From HGM12587 sp964602445 (GTDB taxonomy: Bacteria > Bacillota > Clostridia > Lachnospirales > Lachnospiraceae), in the NCBI GenBank assembly GCA_964602445.1, contig CAZRQV010000008.1, forward strand, positions 6,929 to 70,928: a stretch of 64,000 bases of DNA, given 5' to 3'. A program made the position numbers and the translations under genes. The notes below the pieces were generated by a model. That model was not told the origin of the DNA. It saw nothing but the letters and a program-made list of their open reading frames with translations, and made no database searches. Of the stretch, positions 16,814 to 25,633 are shown piece by piece (the stretch's first letter is position 1; each line of letters starts with the position of its first letter).

Positions 16814-18121
16814 TCATGCGATTGCTTTAAAAGCCTCTTCAAGATCCTCGATGATGTCATCCACATTCTCTGTTCCAATGGAAAGACGAATGGTATTTGG
16901 TTTGATTCCCTGTTCTGCCAGTTCTTCTTCATTCAGCTGGGAATGGGTCGTAGATGCCGGATGAATCACTAATGATTTCACATCTGCCACATTTGCCAGA
17001 AGCGAGAACAATTCCAGCTGATCGATAAAGGCTTTTGCTTCTTCCGCACCGCCCTTAATCTCAAAAGTAAAGATCGATCCGCCGCCATTCGGGAAATATT
17101 TCTTGTAAAGTTCCTGCTGCACCGGATCTTTGGATACAGACGGATGGTTTACTTTTTCCACCTGTGGATGCTCACTTAAATATTCTACCACTTTTAATGC
17201 ATTTTGAACATGACGTTCTACTCGTAAGGATAAAGTTTCCAGTCCCTGCAGGAAGAAAAATGCATGGAATGGGGAAAGTGTTGCTCCGGTATCACGCAGA
17301 AGGATTGCACGGATCTTCGTAACAAACGCTGCGGCACCCACTGCTTTGGTAAAGCTGATTCCATGATAGCTTGGATTCGGTTCTGTCAAAGATGGGAATT
17401 TACCGCTTGCCTCCCAGTCGAATTTTCCACTGTCAATGATCACTCCGCCAATGGTCGTTCCATGACCTCCAATAAATTTCGTAGCAGAATGCACCACAAT
17501 GTCTGCACCATATTCAATCGGGCGAATCAGATAAGGAGTTGCAAACGTGTTGTCAATGACTAACGGAATCTGATGGGCATGGGCAATCTTTGCAATTTTT
17601 TCGATGTCTACGATATCGGAGTTTGGATTTCCTAAAGTTTCAATAAATACTGCCTTCGTATTTTCTTTGATGGCATGCTCAATTTCTTCATAATTAAAAG
17701 GATCTACAAAGGTTGCTGTTACACCATATTCCGGCAAAGTATGTGCTAACAGATTGTAAGTACCGCCGTAAATATTTTTTGCAGCTACAATGTGTTCCCC
17801 TGCCTTTGCAAGATTCTGGAACGTATAGGTGATCGCTGCTGCACCGGAAGCCACTGCCAATGCTGCCACGCCGCCTTCCAGCGCTGCAATTCTCTGTTCG
17901 AATACATCTTCGGTCGGATTGGTCAATCTTCCATAAATATTTCCGGCATCACTTAAACCAAATCTGGCCGCCGCATGTTCGCAATTTTTAAACACGTAGG
18001 AAGATGTCTGATAAATCGGAACTGCTCTTGCATCTGTTACCGGATCCGGCTGTTCCTGTCCTACATGTAACTGTAATGTTTCAAATTTTAAGTTTCTTTC
18101 AGATCTCGTTTTCTTTGCCAT
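16814..18121 (-). CDS. metY: O-acetylhomoserine sulfhydrylase (aminocarboxypropyltransferase)
   Basis: A PLP enzyme of the Cys/Met-metabolism family converting O-acetylhomoserine and sulfide to homocysteine. The 435-residue length and the NIYGRLTNPTEDVFEQRIAA, FIETLGNPNSDIVDIEKIAK, and PLP-lysine DIVVHSATKFIGGHGT segments are typical of the long MetY type rather than MetB/MetC (about 380-400 residues). It heads the metY-lysR pair and has a long upstream region of about 230 bases. O-succinylhomoserine use cannot be ruled out. Confidence 0.92.
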   Translation of the reverse strand: MAKKTRSERNLKFETLQLHVGQEQPDPVTDARAVPIYQTSSYVFKNCEHAAARFGLSDAGNIYGRLTNPTEDVFEQRIAALEGGVAALAVASGAAAITYTFQNLAKAGEHIVAAKNIYGGTYNLLAHTLPEYGVTATFVDPFNYEEIEHAIKENTKAVFIETLGNPNSDIVDIEKIAKIAHAHQIPLVIDNTFATPYLIRPIEYGADIVVHSATKFIGGHGTTIGGVIIDSGKFDWEASGKFPSLTEPNPSYHGISFTKAVGAAAFVTKIRAILLRDTGATLSPFHAFFFLQGLETLSLRVERHVQNALKVVEYLSEHPQVEKVNHPSVSKDPVQQELYKKYFPNGGGSIFTFEIKGGAEEAKAFIDQLELFSLLANVADVKSLVIHPASTTHSQLNEEELAEQGIKPNTIRLSIGTENVDDIIEDLEEAFKAIA

Positions 18122-18202
18122 AATATCCTCTTTTCTGCGTTCCTTCGCGCTTTATTTTTTTGATGGGGAAATCATAACATCAGAATCTGTATTCGTCTAA
18201 TA

Positions 18203-18227
18203 CTTATGAACAATATCTTGTTATAGG
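18203..18227. promoter_or_regulatory. Dyad upstream of metY, candidate LysR operator
   Basis: An interrupted dyad CTTATGAACAA...TTGTTATAGG of 25 bases with LysR-like T...A spacing, next to a second short inverted repeat GTATT-n5-AATAC (18189-18203). It lies about 85 bases upstream of metY. The assignment to the adjacent LysR protein is inference. Confidence 0.35.
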
Positions 18228-18301
18228 ATTATATTATAACCATTTATGTTCTGTCTGCTCTTGATCAATCAATGCAATCGCTTCTCATTTCCTTAACAAC
18301 A

Positions 18302-18348
18302 AAAATACCGCCGCACCAATGATCCGATCATCCATACGACGGTATTTT
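18302..18348 (-). terminator. Hairpin terminator after the nuclease remnant
   Basis: On the minus strand GAAAATACCGTCG pairs with CGGCGGTATTTTT across a 20-base loop, with T residues at its 3' side. It lies just after the stop of the remnant at 18353. Confidence 0.7.
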
Positions 18349-18352
18349 CATA

Positions 18353-18583
18353 TTAGTTATTTTTCTGCAGATTATTTATAATTTTTTGGATGGTTTCTTC
18401 CCTCTCTTCCAGCAGATCTGCAATTTCCGAAACAGAAAGCCCTTTTTTCTGCACAACCTCCCATTCTTCTGAAGACTTTACTTCAGTTACAATCTCATTC
18501 AATTCGAGAATCCTCGGATCTTTCACCTGAATTTCCGGATTATCCATCCTCGTTTTTTTCATATATTGTAACATACTCACCAA
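18353..18583 (-). pseudogene. C-terminal remnant of an Rpn/PD-(D/E)XK-nuclease family putative transposase
   Basis: A 76-codon frame starting at a TTG and reading LVSMLQYMKKTRMDNPEIQ, then VKDPRILELNEIVTEVKSSE. This pattern (LVSLLQYMK..., NPEI.V.D.RI..L..IV.EVK.SEEW) is what I know from the C-terminal half of the long Rpn/PDDEXK putative transposases abundant in Lachnospiraceae. The frame stays open about 10 codons upstream without a start or ribosome site, and the nuclease core (D..E-x-K) is missing. I therefore call it a fragment of a 300-residue gene. The end reading LSVSEIADLLEEREETIQKI looks helix-turn-helix-like. A real small protein remains possible. Confidence 0.5.
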
Positions 18584-18671
18584 CTCCGGGGAACCATTTT
18601 ACCGGCCCTATTTCAAAACCTCTACGAAAAATGAGCAAATAAAAAAATTGTCTAATTTTAGAAAATTTTGC

Positions 18672-18699
18672 TTGTATCTTTGCAATAATGTATTATAAT
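18672..18699 (+). promoter_or_regulatory. Promoter of carB
   Basis: -35 TTGTAT (18672-18677), 16-base spacer, -10 TATAAT (18694-18699). An overlapping reading is TTGCTT (18668) with TATTAT at 17 bases. The leader is about 30 bases, too short for a pyrimidine attenuator. Confidence 0.6.
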
Positions 18700-18733
18700 A
18701 TAAAGTTGAATAAAAATGTGGAGGATTATGGAT

Positions 18734-21700
18734 ATGCCAAAAAGAACAGATATTAATAAGGTACTTATTATTGGTTCAGGTCCTATCATTATCGGACAGG
18801 CTTGTGAGTTTGACTACTCAGGTACACAGGCGTGTAAAGCGCTTCGTAAACTCGGTTATGAAATCGTACTGGTAAACTCAAACCCGGCTACTATTATGAC
18901 AGACCCGGAAACAGCTGATGTTACTTACATCGAACCGCTGAACGTAGAAAGACTCGAACAGATTATTGCTAAGGAACGTCCGGACGCACTTCTTCCAAAC
19001 CTTGGTGGACAGTCCGCTCTGAACTTAAGTTCTGAATTGTACAAAGCCGGTATTTTAGATAAATACAACGTAAAAGTAATCGGTGTTCAGGTAGATGCTA
19101 TCGAACGTGGAGAAGACCGTATCGAATTCAAGAAAACAATGAATGAACTTGGAATCGAAATGGCACGAAGCGAAGTTGCTTATACCGTTGAGGAAGCACT
19201 TGCCATCGCTGATAAATTAAACTATCCTGTTGTTCTTCGTCCTGCTTATACCATGGGCGGTGAAGGCGGCGGTCTCGTTTATAATAAAGAAGAATTAAAA
19301 ACAGTTTGTGCGCGTGGTCTTCAGGCCAGCTTAGTAGGTCAGGTTCTCGTTGAAGAATCTATTTTGGGTTGGGAAGAGCTTGAAGTAGAAGTTGTTCGTG
19401 ACTCCGAAGGCAACATGATCACCGTATGTTTCATCGAAAATATTGACCCATTGGGCGTTCACACAGGAGATTCCTTCTGTTCCGCACCAATGTTGACTAT
19501 TTCTCAGGAATGCCAGGATCGTTTAAAAGAACAGGCATTTAAGATTGTTGATAAAGTAGGCGTTATCGGCGGTACAAATGTACAGTTTGCCCATGACCCG
19601 GTATCAGACAGAATCATCGTTATCGAAATTAACCCTCGTACTTCCCGTTCATCAGCACTTGCTTCCAAAGCAACCGGTTTCCCGATCGCTTTAGTTTCTG
19701 CTATGCTGGCTGCAGGTCTTACATTAAAAGATATTCCTTGCGGTAAATACGGAACACTGGATAAATATGTTCCGGACGGCGATTATGTTGTAATCAAATT
19801 TGCAAGATGGGCATTCGAAAAATTCAAAGGCGTAGAAGATAAACTTGGTACTCAGATGAGAGCCGTAGGTGAAGTTATGAGTATCGGTAAAACTTACAAA
19901 GAAGCTTTCCAGAAAGCGATCCGCAGCTTAGAGACCGGACGTTACGGACTTGGTCATGCAAGAAACTTTGATTCCATGACAAAAGAACAGCTCTTAAAAC
20001 TTCTGATCACTGCTTCCAGCGAACGTCACTTCATTATGTATGAAGCAATCCGTAAAGGTGCTACTAATGAAGAAATTCACGAACTGACCAAAGTAAAAGA
20101 TTACTTTATTCAGCAGATGAGAGAACTGGTAGAAGAAGAAGAAGCTTTACTGGCATCCAAAGGAAGCCTTCCTTCTGATGAAGCATTGACTTCTGCGAAG
20201 AAAAATGGTTTCTCTGACAAATACTTAAGCCAGATTCTGGAAGTTCCGGAAGAAGACATCCGCAACAAACGTATTGCACTGGGTGTAGAAGAAGCTTGGG
20301 AAGGCGTTCATGTCAGCGGTACAGAAAACAATGCTTACTACTATTCAACTTACAATGCAGAAGACAAAAATCCAGTCAGCGAAGAAAAGCCAAAGGTTAT
20401 GATCCTTGGCGGCGGTCCAAACCGTATCGGTCAGGGAATCGAATTCGACTACTGCTGTGTACATGCTGCATTAGCACTGAAAAAACTCGGATTTGAAACA
20501 ATCATCGTAAACTGTAACCCGGAAACAGTTTCTACTGACTATGATACTTCTGATAAATTATACTTTGAACCACTGACTCTGGAAGATGTTCTTAGTATTT
20601 ACAAAAAAGAAAAACCGGTTGGTGTTATCGCACAGTTCGGCGGACAGACTCCTCTGAATTTGGCAGCTGATCTTGAAAAGAACGGCGTGAAGATCTTAGG
20701 AACTTCTCCTGCAGTAATCGATCTTGCAGAAGACCGTGATCTTTTCCGTGAAATGATGGATAAACTGGAAATCCCAATGCCGGAATCAGGTATGGCTGTA
20801 AACGTAGAAGAAGCCATTGCCATCGCTAATAAGATCGGTTATCCGGTTATGGTTCGTCCTTCCTATGTATTGGGCGGCCGTGGTATGGAAGTCGTTTATG
20901 ACGAAGAAGCATTGACACAGTATATGAACGCTGCAGTAGGTGTGACTCCGGACAGACCAATCCTCATTGACCGTTTCCTGAATCACGCATTAGAATGTGA
21001 AGCAGATGCTATCAGTGATGGTACCCATGCATTTGTACCGGCTGTTATGGAACATATCGAACTTGCCGGTGTACACTCCGGTGACTCCGCTTGTATCCTT
21101 CCATCCGTACATATTTCAGAAGAAAACGTAAAAACGATCAAAGAATATACACGTAAGATTGCAGAAGAAATGCATGTCAAAGGTCTGATGAATATGCAGT
21201 ATGCCATCGAAAACGGTAAAGTATACGTACTGGAAGCAAATCCAAGAGCTTCCCGAACAGTACCTTTGGTATCTAAAGTATGTAATATCCGTATGGTTCC
21301 GCTGGCAACAGATATCATCACTTCAGAACTGACCGGAAGAACTTCACCGGTACCGGAATTAAAAGAACAGGTAATTCCAAACTATGGTGTAAAGGAAGCA
21401 GTCTTCCCATTCAACATGTTCCAGGAAGTAGATCCGATCCTTGGACCTGAAATGCGTTCTACCGGAGAAGTTTTAGGCTTATCTTCTTCTTACGGTGAAG
21501 CATTCTTCAAAGCTCAGGAAGCAACACAGTCCAAACTTCCACTGGAAGGAACCGTTCTGCTCTCTGTAAACAGAAAAGATAAAGCAGAGCTTCCGGAAAT
21601 TGCAAGAAGCTTCCACGAAGCAGGATTTAAACTGATCGCTACAGGATCTACTTATGATAAGATCATTGCAGAAGGAATCCCGGCAGAAAAGATCAAAAAA

Positions 21701-21958
21701 CTTTCCGAAGGACGTCCAAACACACTGGATATTATCACAAACAATCAGGTAGATCTGGTCGTAAACTCTCCTGCCGGAAAAGAAAGTGTATCTGATGACA
21801 GTTACCTGCGTAAAGCTGCAATCAAAGCAAAAGTTCCATATATTACAACAATGGCTGCTGCAAGAGCAACTGCAGAAGGTATCAAATACATCAAAGCTCA
21901 TGGAAACAGCGAAGTAAAATCCTTACAGGAATTACACAGCGAAATCCACGACAAATAA
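18734..21958 (+). CDS. carB: Carbamoyl-phosphate synthase large subunit
   Basis: Makes carbamoyl phosphate from bicarbonate, ammonia (from the small subunit CarA) and two ATP, for pyrimidines and arginine. The 1074 residues hold two ATP-grasp halves, each beginning with a related nucleotide-binding segment: KVLIIGSGPIIIGQACEFDY and VMILGGGPNRIGQGIEFDY, followed by a C-terminal MGS-like allosteric domain (about 930-1070; LIATGSTYDKIIAEGI). The ATG at 18734 (MPKRTDINKV) is 9 bases from GGAGG and preferred over the upstream MWRIMD frame. carA is not adjacent, which is unusual; the gene stands alone on the opposite strand to its neighbours with remnants on both sides. Confidence 0.96.
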   Translation: MPKRTDINKVLIIGSGPIIIGQACEFDYSGTQACKALRKLGYEIVLVNSNPATIMTDPETADVTYIEPLNVERLEQIIAKERPDALLPNLGGQSALNLSSELYKAGILDKYNVKVIGVQVDAIERGEDRIEFKKTMNELGIEMARSEVAYTVEEALAIADKLNYPVVLRPAYTMGGEGGGLVYNKEELKTVCARGLQASLVGQVLVEESILGWEELEVEVVRDSEGNMITVCFIENIDPLGVHTGDSFCSAPMLTISQECQDRLKEQAFKIVDKVGVIGGTNVQFAHDPVSDRIIVIEINPRTSRSSALASKATGFPIALVSAMLAAGLTLKDIPCGKYGTLDKYVPDGDYVVIKFARWAFEKFKGVEDKLGTQMRAVGEVMSIGKTYKEAFQKAIRSLETGRYGLGHARNFDSMTKEQLLKLLITASSERHFIMYEAIRKGATNEEIHELTKVKDYFIQQMRELVEEEEALLASKGSLPSDEALTSAKKNGFSDKYLSQILEVPEEDIRNKRIALGVEEAWEGVHVSGTENNAYYYSTYNAEDKNPVSEEKPKVMILGGGPNRIGQGIEFDYCCVHAALALKKLGFETIIVNCNPETVSTDYDTSDKLYFEPLTLEDVLSIYKKEKPVGVIAQFGGQTPLNLAADLEKNGVKILGTSPAVIDLAEDRDLFREMMDKLEIPMPESGMAVNVEEAIAIANKIGYPVMVRPSYVLGGRGMEVVYDEEALTQYMNAAVGVTPDRPILIDRFLNHALECEADAISDGTHAFVPAVMEHIELAGVHSGDSACILPSVHISEENVKTIKEYTRKIAEEMHVKGLMNMQYAIENGKVYVLEANPRASRTVPLVSKVCNIRMVPLATDIITSELTGRTSPVPELKEQVIPNYGVKEAVFPFNMFQEVDPILGPEMRSTGEVLGLSSSYGEAFFKAQEATQSKLPLEGTVLLSVNRKDKAELPEIARSFHEAGFKLIATGSTYDKIIAEGIPAEKIKKLSEGRPNTLDIITNNQVDLVVNSPAGKESVSDDSYLRKAAIKAKVPYITTMAAARATAEGIKYIKAHGNSEVKSLQELHSEIHDK

Positions 21959-21978
21959 AATAATGATAGTTAAAAAAA

Positions 21979-22018
21979 ACATCAGGGGATATGATTTTTC
22001 AATCATATCCCCTGATGT
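21979..22018 (-). terminator. Strong hairpin between carB and the minus-strand antiporter unit
   Basis: An 18-base-pair perfect stem, ACATCAGGGGATATGATT pairing across a 4-base loop. The T8 run lies on the minus-strand side, so it acts best for transcription coming from 22.1-23.1 kb, but the hairpin may also end carB. Confidence 0.85.
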
Positions 22019-22160
22019 CATTACAACTTCTGTTACACCCATTTTCTCGTGCACATGCTACAAATTTATTTTTCGATTTTGATTTTTTTCTGTCAACACA
22101 ACGATTCAGATATTTTTCCGCATGATAGACCGGAATGATCACACTTAACTTTGGATTCAT
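21999..22160 (-). pseudogene. Truncated family 2 glycosyltransferase remnant (53 codons)
   Basis: An ORF beginning MNPKLSVIIPVYHAEKYLNR and continuing CVD. That is the classical N-terminus of GT-A/family 2 glycosyltransferases (VSVIIPVYN.E.YL..C..S). After it the frame becomes a basic, Cys-rich tail (RKKSKSKNKFVACARENG) with no DDGS or DXD motif and stops inside the terminator hairpin. It has an AAGGTGT ribosome-like site and starts 10 bases after the antiporter stop. The simplest reading is an internal deletion that fused the start of a glycosyltransferase gene to its terminator. Expression as a 53-residue peptide is possible. Confidence 0.45.
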
Positions 22161-22169
22161 GTTACACCT

Positions 22170-23102
22170 TTAACCTACAAACAGATAAGCAAAATATACT
22201 GCGTATACAAGCAGCATCAGGATTCCTACCGGTTTTTTCAGTTTTCTTTCTTTCATCACACCAAACCATAAAATCAAACCTGCGGTCAGTGCTACTACAC
22301 AGTCGATCACAAATCCGACTTTAAATTCTACCGGAATGATCAGTGCGGTAGTTCCTACTACAAATAAAATATTAAAGATATTGCTTCCGACGATATTTCC
22401 AATGGCGATATCTGCTTTTCCTTTTCTTGCAGCCGTTACAGAAGTTACCAACTCAGGAAGAGAGGTTCCGAACGCAATGATGGTCAGACCGATAATACGT
22501 TCAGATACACCGAAGATCTTTGCAATGACTGTTGCATGATCTACCGTCAGATCGCTGCCTGCAACGATCAAAACGATTCCTACTACCAGCATCAGCAGCT
22601 GTTTCCATAATGGTACCTGCTCTATTTCTTCCTCTTCTGCATTTCCGTTTTTGGACATCCAAAACAGATAACCTAAATAAACCAAAAACAATGCCCAGAG
22701 AATGACTCCTTCGCCTCGTCCGATCACACTTCCTGACATTCCAAGAAGTGCCAGCACGATGGTGATTCCATGCATAAACGGCATCTCCCAGCGAATGGTA
22801 GATTTCTGTACCGGAACTGACACGATCACCGCGGTGATTCCAAGTATCAAAAGAACATTTAAAATGTTGCTTCCGACTACGTTACCAATGGTGATTCCTG
22901 CATTGCCTGACATTGCCGCAGTAATGCTGACAGCGGCTTCCGGCGCACTGGTTCCCATGGCTACGATGGTCAGACCGATGACAAGCTGCGGAATTCCAAA
23001 TCTTGCAGCAAGTCCTGCTGCACCGTCTACAAACCAGTCTGCCCCTTTTACCAGCATGACAAAACCGATTACTAAAAATAATAATGAAATGATAAGCTGC
23101 AT
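22170..23102 (-). CDS. Calcium/sodium antiporter, CaCA family (YrbG-like)
   Basis: A 310-residue membrane protein with two inverted NCX repeats of five helices each. The alpha-repeat motifs are IVAMGTSAPEAAVSITAAMS followed by GNVVGSNILNVL, and IIAFGTSLPELVTSVTAARK followed by GNIVGSNIFNIL; the Glu/Asn residues in these bind the cations. It exchanges Ca2+ for Na+ or K+. It is 14 bases downstream of azlD; the remnant at 21999-22160 follows it. Confidence 0.92.
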   Translation of the reverse strand: MQLIISLLFLVIGFVMLVKGADWFVDGAAGLAARFGIPQLVIGLTIVAMGTSAPEAAVSITAAMSGNAGITIGNVVGSNILNVLLILGITAVIVSVPVQKSTIRWEMPFMHGITIVLALLGMSGSVIGRGEGVILWALFLVYLGYLFWMSKNGNAEEEEIEQVPLWKQLLMLVVGIVLIVAGSDLTVDHATVIAKIFGVSERIIGLTIIAFGTSLPELVTSVTAARKGKADIAIGNIVGSNIFNILFVVGTTALIIPVEFKVGFVIDCVVALTAGLILWFGVMKERKLKKPVGILMLLVYAVYFAYLFVG

Positions 23103-23116
23103 TCTTAATCTCCTTT

Positions 23117-23431
23117 TTAAAATCCTAACATTTGTACGATAAAAACTGCTGCCGCCGCACCAACTGCAACGGTTAAAAGTCCCTTTTTAAAATATGCCAG
23201 AATGACCGCAACGGAACATCCGGCAACTGCACTTGGATAAGTTCCGGTACTGGAAAAAATAGCCGGAAATGTCATGGCAGATAATACCACACATGGTACA
23301 TAAAATAAAAATGATCTGACTCTTATGTTGGTAATCTTTTTTCTGAAGATCACAAAGGGAAGCATTCGGATCAGATAAGTAACCACTGCCATCACTGCAA
23401 TCCCTGCGATCATATATCCTGTTTTCATCAT
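23117..23431 (-). CDS. azlD: AzlD family branched-chain amino acid exporter subunit
   Basis: A 104-residue, four-helix membrane protein starting MMKTGYMIAGIAVMAVVTYL and then IRMLPFVIFRKK, typical of AzlD. With AzlC it forms an exporter of branched-chain amino acids (LIV-E family). It overlaps azlC by 4 bases (ATGA), so production of the two is coupled. Confidence 0.9.
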   Translation of the reverse strand: MMKTGYMIAGIAVMAVVTYLIRMLPFVIFRKKITNIRVRSFLFYVPCVVLSAMTFPAIFSSTGTYPSAVAGCSVAVILAYFKKGLLTVAVGAAAAVFIVQMLGF

Positions 23432-24135
23432 TCGCCCTCACTTTCTTCTACCGGAAACAGCCATGCTGCTACAGTACATACAACTAACGTAACGAGAATG
23501 ATCGTCCATCCGCTGGACAAATTTTTCAATCCCGGAAGGTATTTGCAGGCAACGCTGGCTGCAATGGCCAAAGTCACTGCAAACAAAACATTTTTATGTT
23601 CCCTTGCCGGAGGCACGATGATGGCAATAAACATTCCGTATAATGCAATCCCCATAGCATTGGAAAGTGCCGGAGGCATGATCGAAGTGACTGCACCGCC
23701 TACAAAGGTACCTCCTGTCCATCCAAGAAGGGAGATCAGGATCAGTCCTGCCATATAAGCAGTCGTCAGCTCATGGTTTCTCTGAACGGAAACCGCAAAA
23801 ATTTCATCGGTAATCCCAAAAGCAACTGCCATACGCTCTTTCATCGTCATCTTTTGCTCCACTTTCTGGGAAACGGAAATGGACATTAAAAAATATCGGA
23901 TATTAATGATCAGTGTGGTCAGACCAATCTCCATCATAGCCCCGCCGGCTACGATCAGATTCATTCCTGCAAACTGCCCTGCACTGGTCAGATTGGTCAG
24001 AGAAATGACCACTGCCGCCCAAAGTGGGATTCCTGACAGCACTGCTGTCAGTCCAAATGCCATAGATACGGAAAAGTATCCCAGACAGATCGGAAGTCCG
24101 TCACGGACTCCCTCTAAAAATTCCTGTTTTTTCAT
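23428..24135 (-). CDS. azlC: AzlC family branched-chain amino acid exporter, large subunit
   Basis: A 235-residue membrane protein with about six helices. The N-terminus GLPICLGYFSVSMAFGL and the conserved SLTNLTSAGQFAGMNLIVAG and ITDEIFAVSV segments are AzlC hallmarks. It works with AzlD in export of branched-chain or related amino acids. It lies 36 bases downstream of the nhaC-type gene and probably shares that gene's promoter. Confidence 0.9.
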   Translation of the reverse strand: MKKQEFLEGVRDGLPICLGYFSVSMAFGLTAVLSGIPLWAAVVISLTNLTSAGQFAGMNLIVAGGAMMEIGLTTLIINIRYFLMSISVSQKVEQKMTMKERMAVAFGITDEIFAVSVQRNHELTTAYMAGLILISLLGWTGGTFVGGAVTSIMPPALSNAMGIALYGMFIAIIVPPAREHKNVLFAVTLAIAASVACKYLPGLKNLSSGWTIILVTLVVCTVAAWLFPVEESEGE

Positions 24136-24171
24136 AAGTATCTTCTTCCTCTATGATCGTATTTCTTCACA

Positions 24172-25485
24172 TTAGTTCTTTTTTCCCGATGGAATCACAA
24201 AAATAAATAATAAAGAACTCAGCAGTAGCATATAAGGATAGGTCAGATTCGGTAAAATCTGAAACGCACTGACTTCGCATCCAAGTTCCACTGCCGCCGA
24301 AACTGCAACCAGCATCTGGGCTCCATAAGGAATGATTCCCTGAAAAATACAGGAAAATGTATCCAGGATCGATGCCGCTCTTCTCGGACTAATTCCATAG
24401 GTTTCTGCCATCTCTTTGGCAATCGGGTTTGCCATCACAATGGCCACTGTATTATTGGCAGTCGCCACATCCATGGCACCAACCAGCAGTCCCATGCCAA
24501 GCTCTCCACCTTTTTTTCCTTTGAAAACCCGTTTGATCAGATCCAGCAATGCTGCGAATCCGCCATATTCTGAAATCAGAGCACAAATGGCAGAAACAAG
24601 AATCGCAACCATCGTCGTTTCGAACATTCCGGCTGCTCCGGATCCCATATTGGATAAAAGATCCACCGGTGCCGTAGCTCCCGTTGCCAGCATGATTGCG
24701 GAACCGCATAAGATTCCTGCCAGCAAAACTACAAATACATTAATACCGATGATTCCTCCTGCCAGTACCAGTACATAAGGAATGATCTGGATCAGATGAT
24801 AAGAACCTGTTACCGTTTCTCCTACCTCTGCTCCGGCAGAATTGATCAGCAGGATCACCAGCGTTGCCAGTGCTGCCGGACACGCAATCCAGAAATTTTC
24901 CCGGAATTTGTCTTTCATGGCACAGCCCTGACCATTGCATGCCGCAATGGTCGTATCTGAGATAAATGACAGATTATCGCCAAACATCGCACCGCCTACT
25001 ACTGCACCGATGCATAAAGGCAGTTCAAAACTGGTACTGTTTGCCAGCGCAACTGCGATCGGCATGATCAAGGTGATCGTTCCTACCGATGTTCCCATCG
25101 CTACGGAAACAAAAGCACTGACCAGAAACAGAACCAGCACCGAAAATCTTGCCGGAATAATGGACAGCATAAAATATGCTACGCTTTCCGCACTGCTCCT
25201 TCCTACCACACCAACAAAAATCCCCGCTGCCATAAAGATCAGGATCATCGTGATAATATTTTTATCTCCGACTCCTTTTGCCATAACTTCCAGCTTATCA
25301 TCAAATTTCAGCTTCGGATTCTGGATACATGCCACCAGCAATGCTGCTAAAAACGCTACCACGATCGGAATATTGTAAAATCCCATAGGAATTTTCATCA
25401 CATATTCAAATACGATTCCCAGTCCCAGATAAATGACCAGAAAAACTCCGATGGGCAGCAATGCTTTTAAGTTTTTTTCTTTCAT
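24172..25485 (-). CDS. NhaC-type Na+/H+ antiporter family transporter
   Basis: A 437-residue membrane protein with about 11-12 helices. The family-typical segment is VSVAMGTSVGTITLIMPIAV, then GAVVGGAMFGDNLSFISDTT, which carries the conserved Asp, and the second-half VATANNTVAIVMANPIAKE. The family includes Na+/H+, Na+/lactate:malate and arginine/ornithine exchangers, so the substrate is uncertain; a role in Na+ homeostasis fits the CaCA antiporter nearby. The promoter at 25577-25607 has an unusual MerR-like layout. Confidence 0.85.
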   Translation of the reverse strand: MKEKNLKALLPIGVFLVIYLGLGIVFEYVMKIPMGFYNIPIVVAFLAALLVACIQNPKLKFDDKLEVMAKGVGDKNIITMILIFMAAGIFVGVVGRSSAESVAYFMLSIIPARFSVLVLFLVSAFVSVAMGTSVGTITLIMPIAVALANSTSFELPLCIGAVVGGAMFGDNLSFISDTTIAACNGQGCAMKDKFRENFWIACPAALATLVILLINSAGAEVGETVTGSYHLIQIIPYVLVLAGGIIGINVFVVLLAGILCGSAIMLATGATAPVDLLSNMGSGAAGMFETTMVAILVSAICALISEYGGFAALLDLIKRVFKGKKGGELGMGLLVGAMDVATANNTVAIVMANPIAKEMAETYGISPRRAASILDTFSCIFQGIIPYGAQMLVAVSAAVELGCEVSAFQILPNLTYPYMLLLSSLLFIFVIPSGKKN

Positions 25486-25576
25486 AAATTCAATTTTCTC
25501 CCTGGCACGAACCTTTTATTCTGCATTTTCCAAAGGATCCGCACCTCCGTGACTTTTTATGATATCTATCGTTTCT

Positions 25577-25607
25577 ATTATAAGACCTGTTCCCGGTTTC
25601 AGGTCAA
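25577..25607 (-). promoter_or_regulatory. Promoter of the nhaC-type gene with a dyad in a 19-base spacer (MerR-type architecture)
   Basis: Minus strand: -35 TTGACC (25602-25607), spacer of 19 bases, -10 TATAAT (25577-25582). The spacer region holds the inverted repeat GACCTG-n10-CAGGTC (25584-25605). Long 19-20-base spacers with a central dyad are the signature of MerR-family-activated promoters. No merR gene is nearby in the window. Confidence 0.55.
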
Positions 25608-25633
25608 TCTATTTTTAACGGATCTGTATATTT

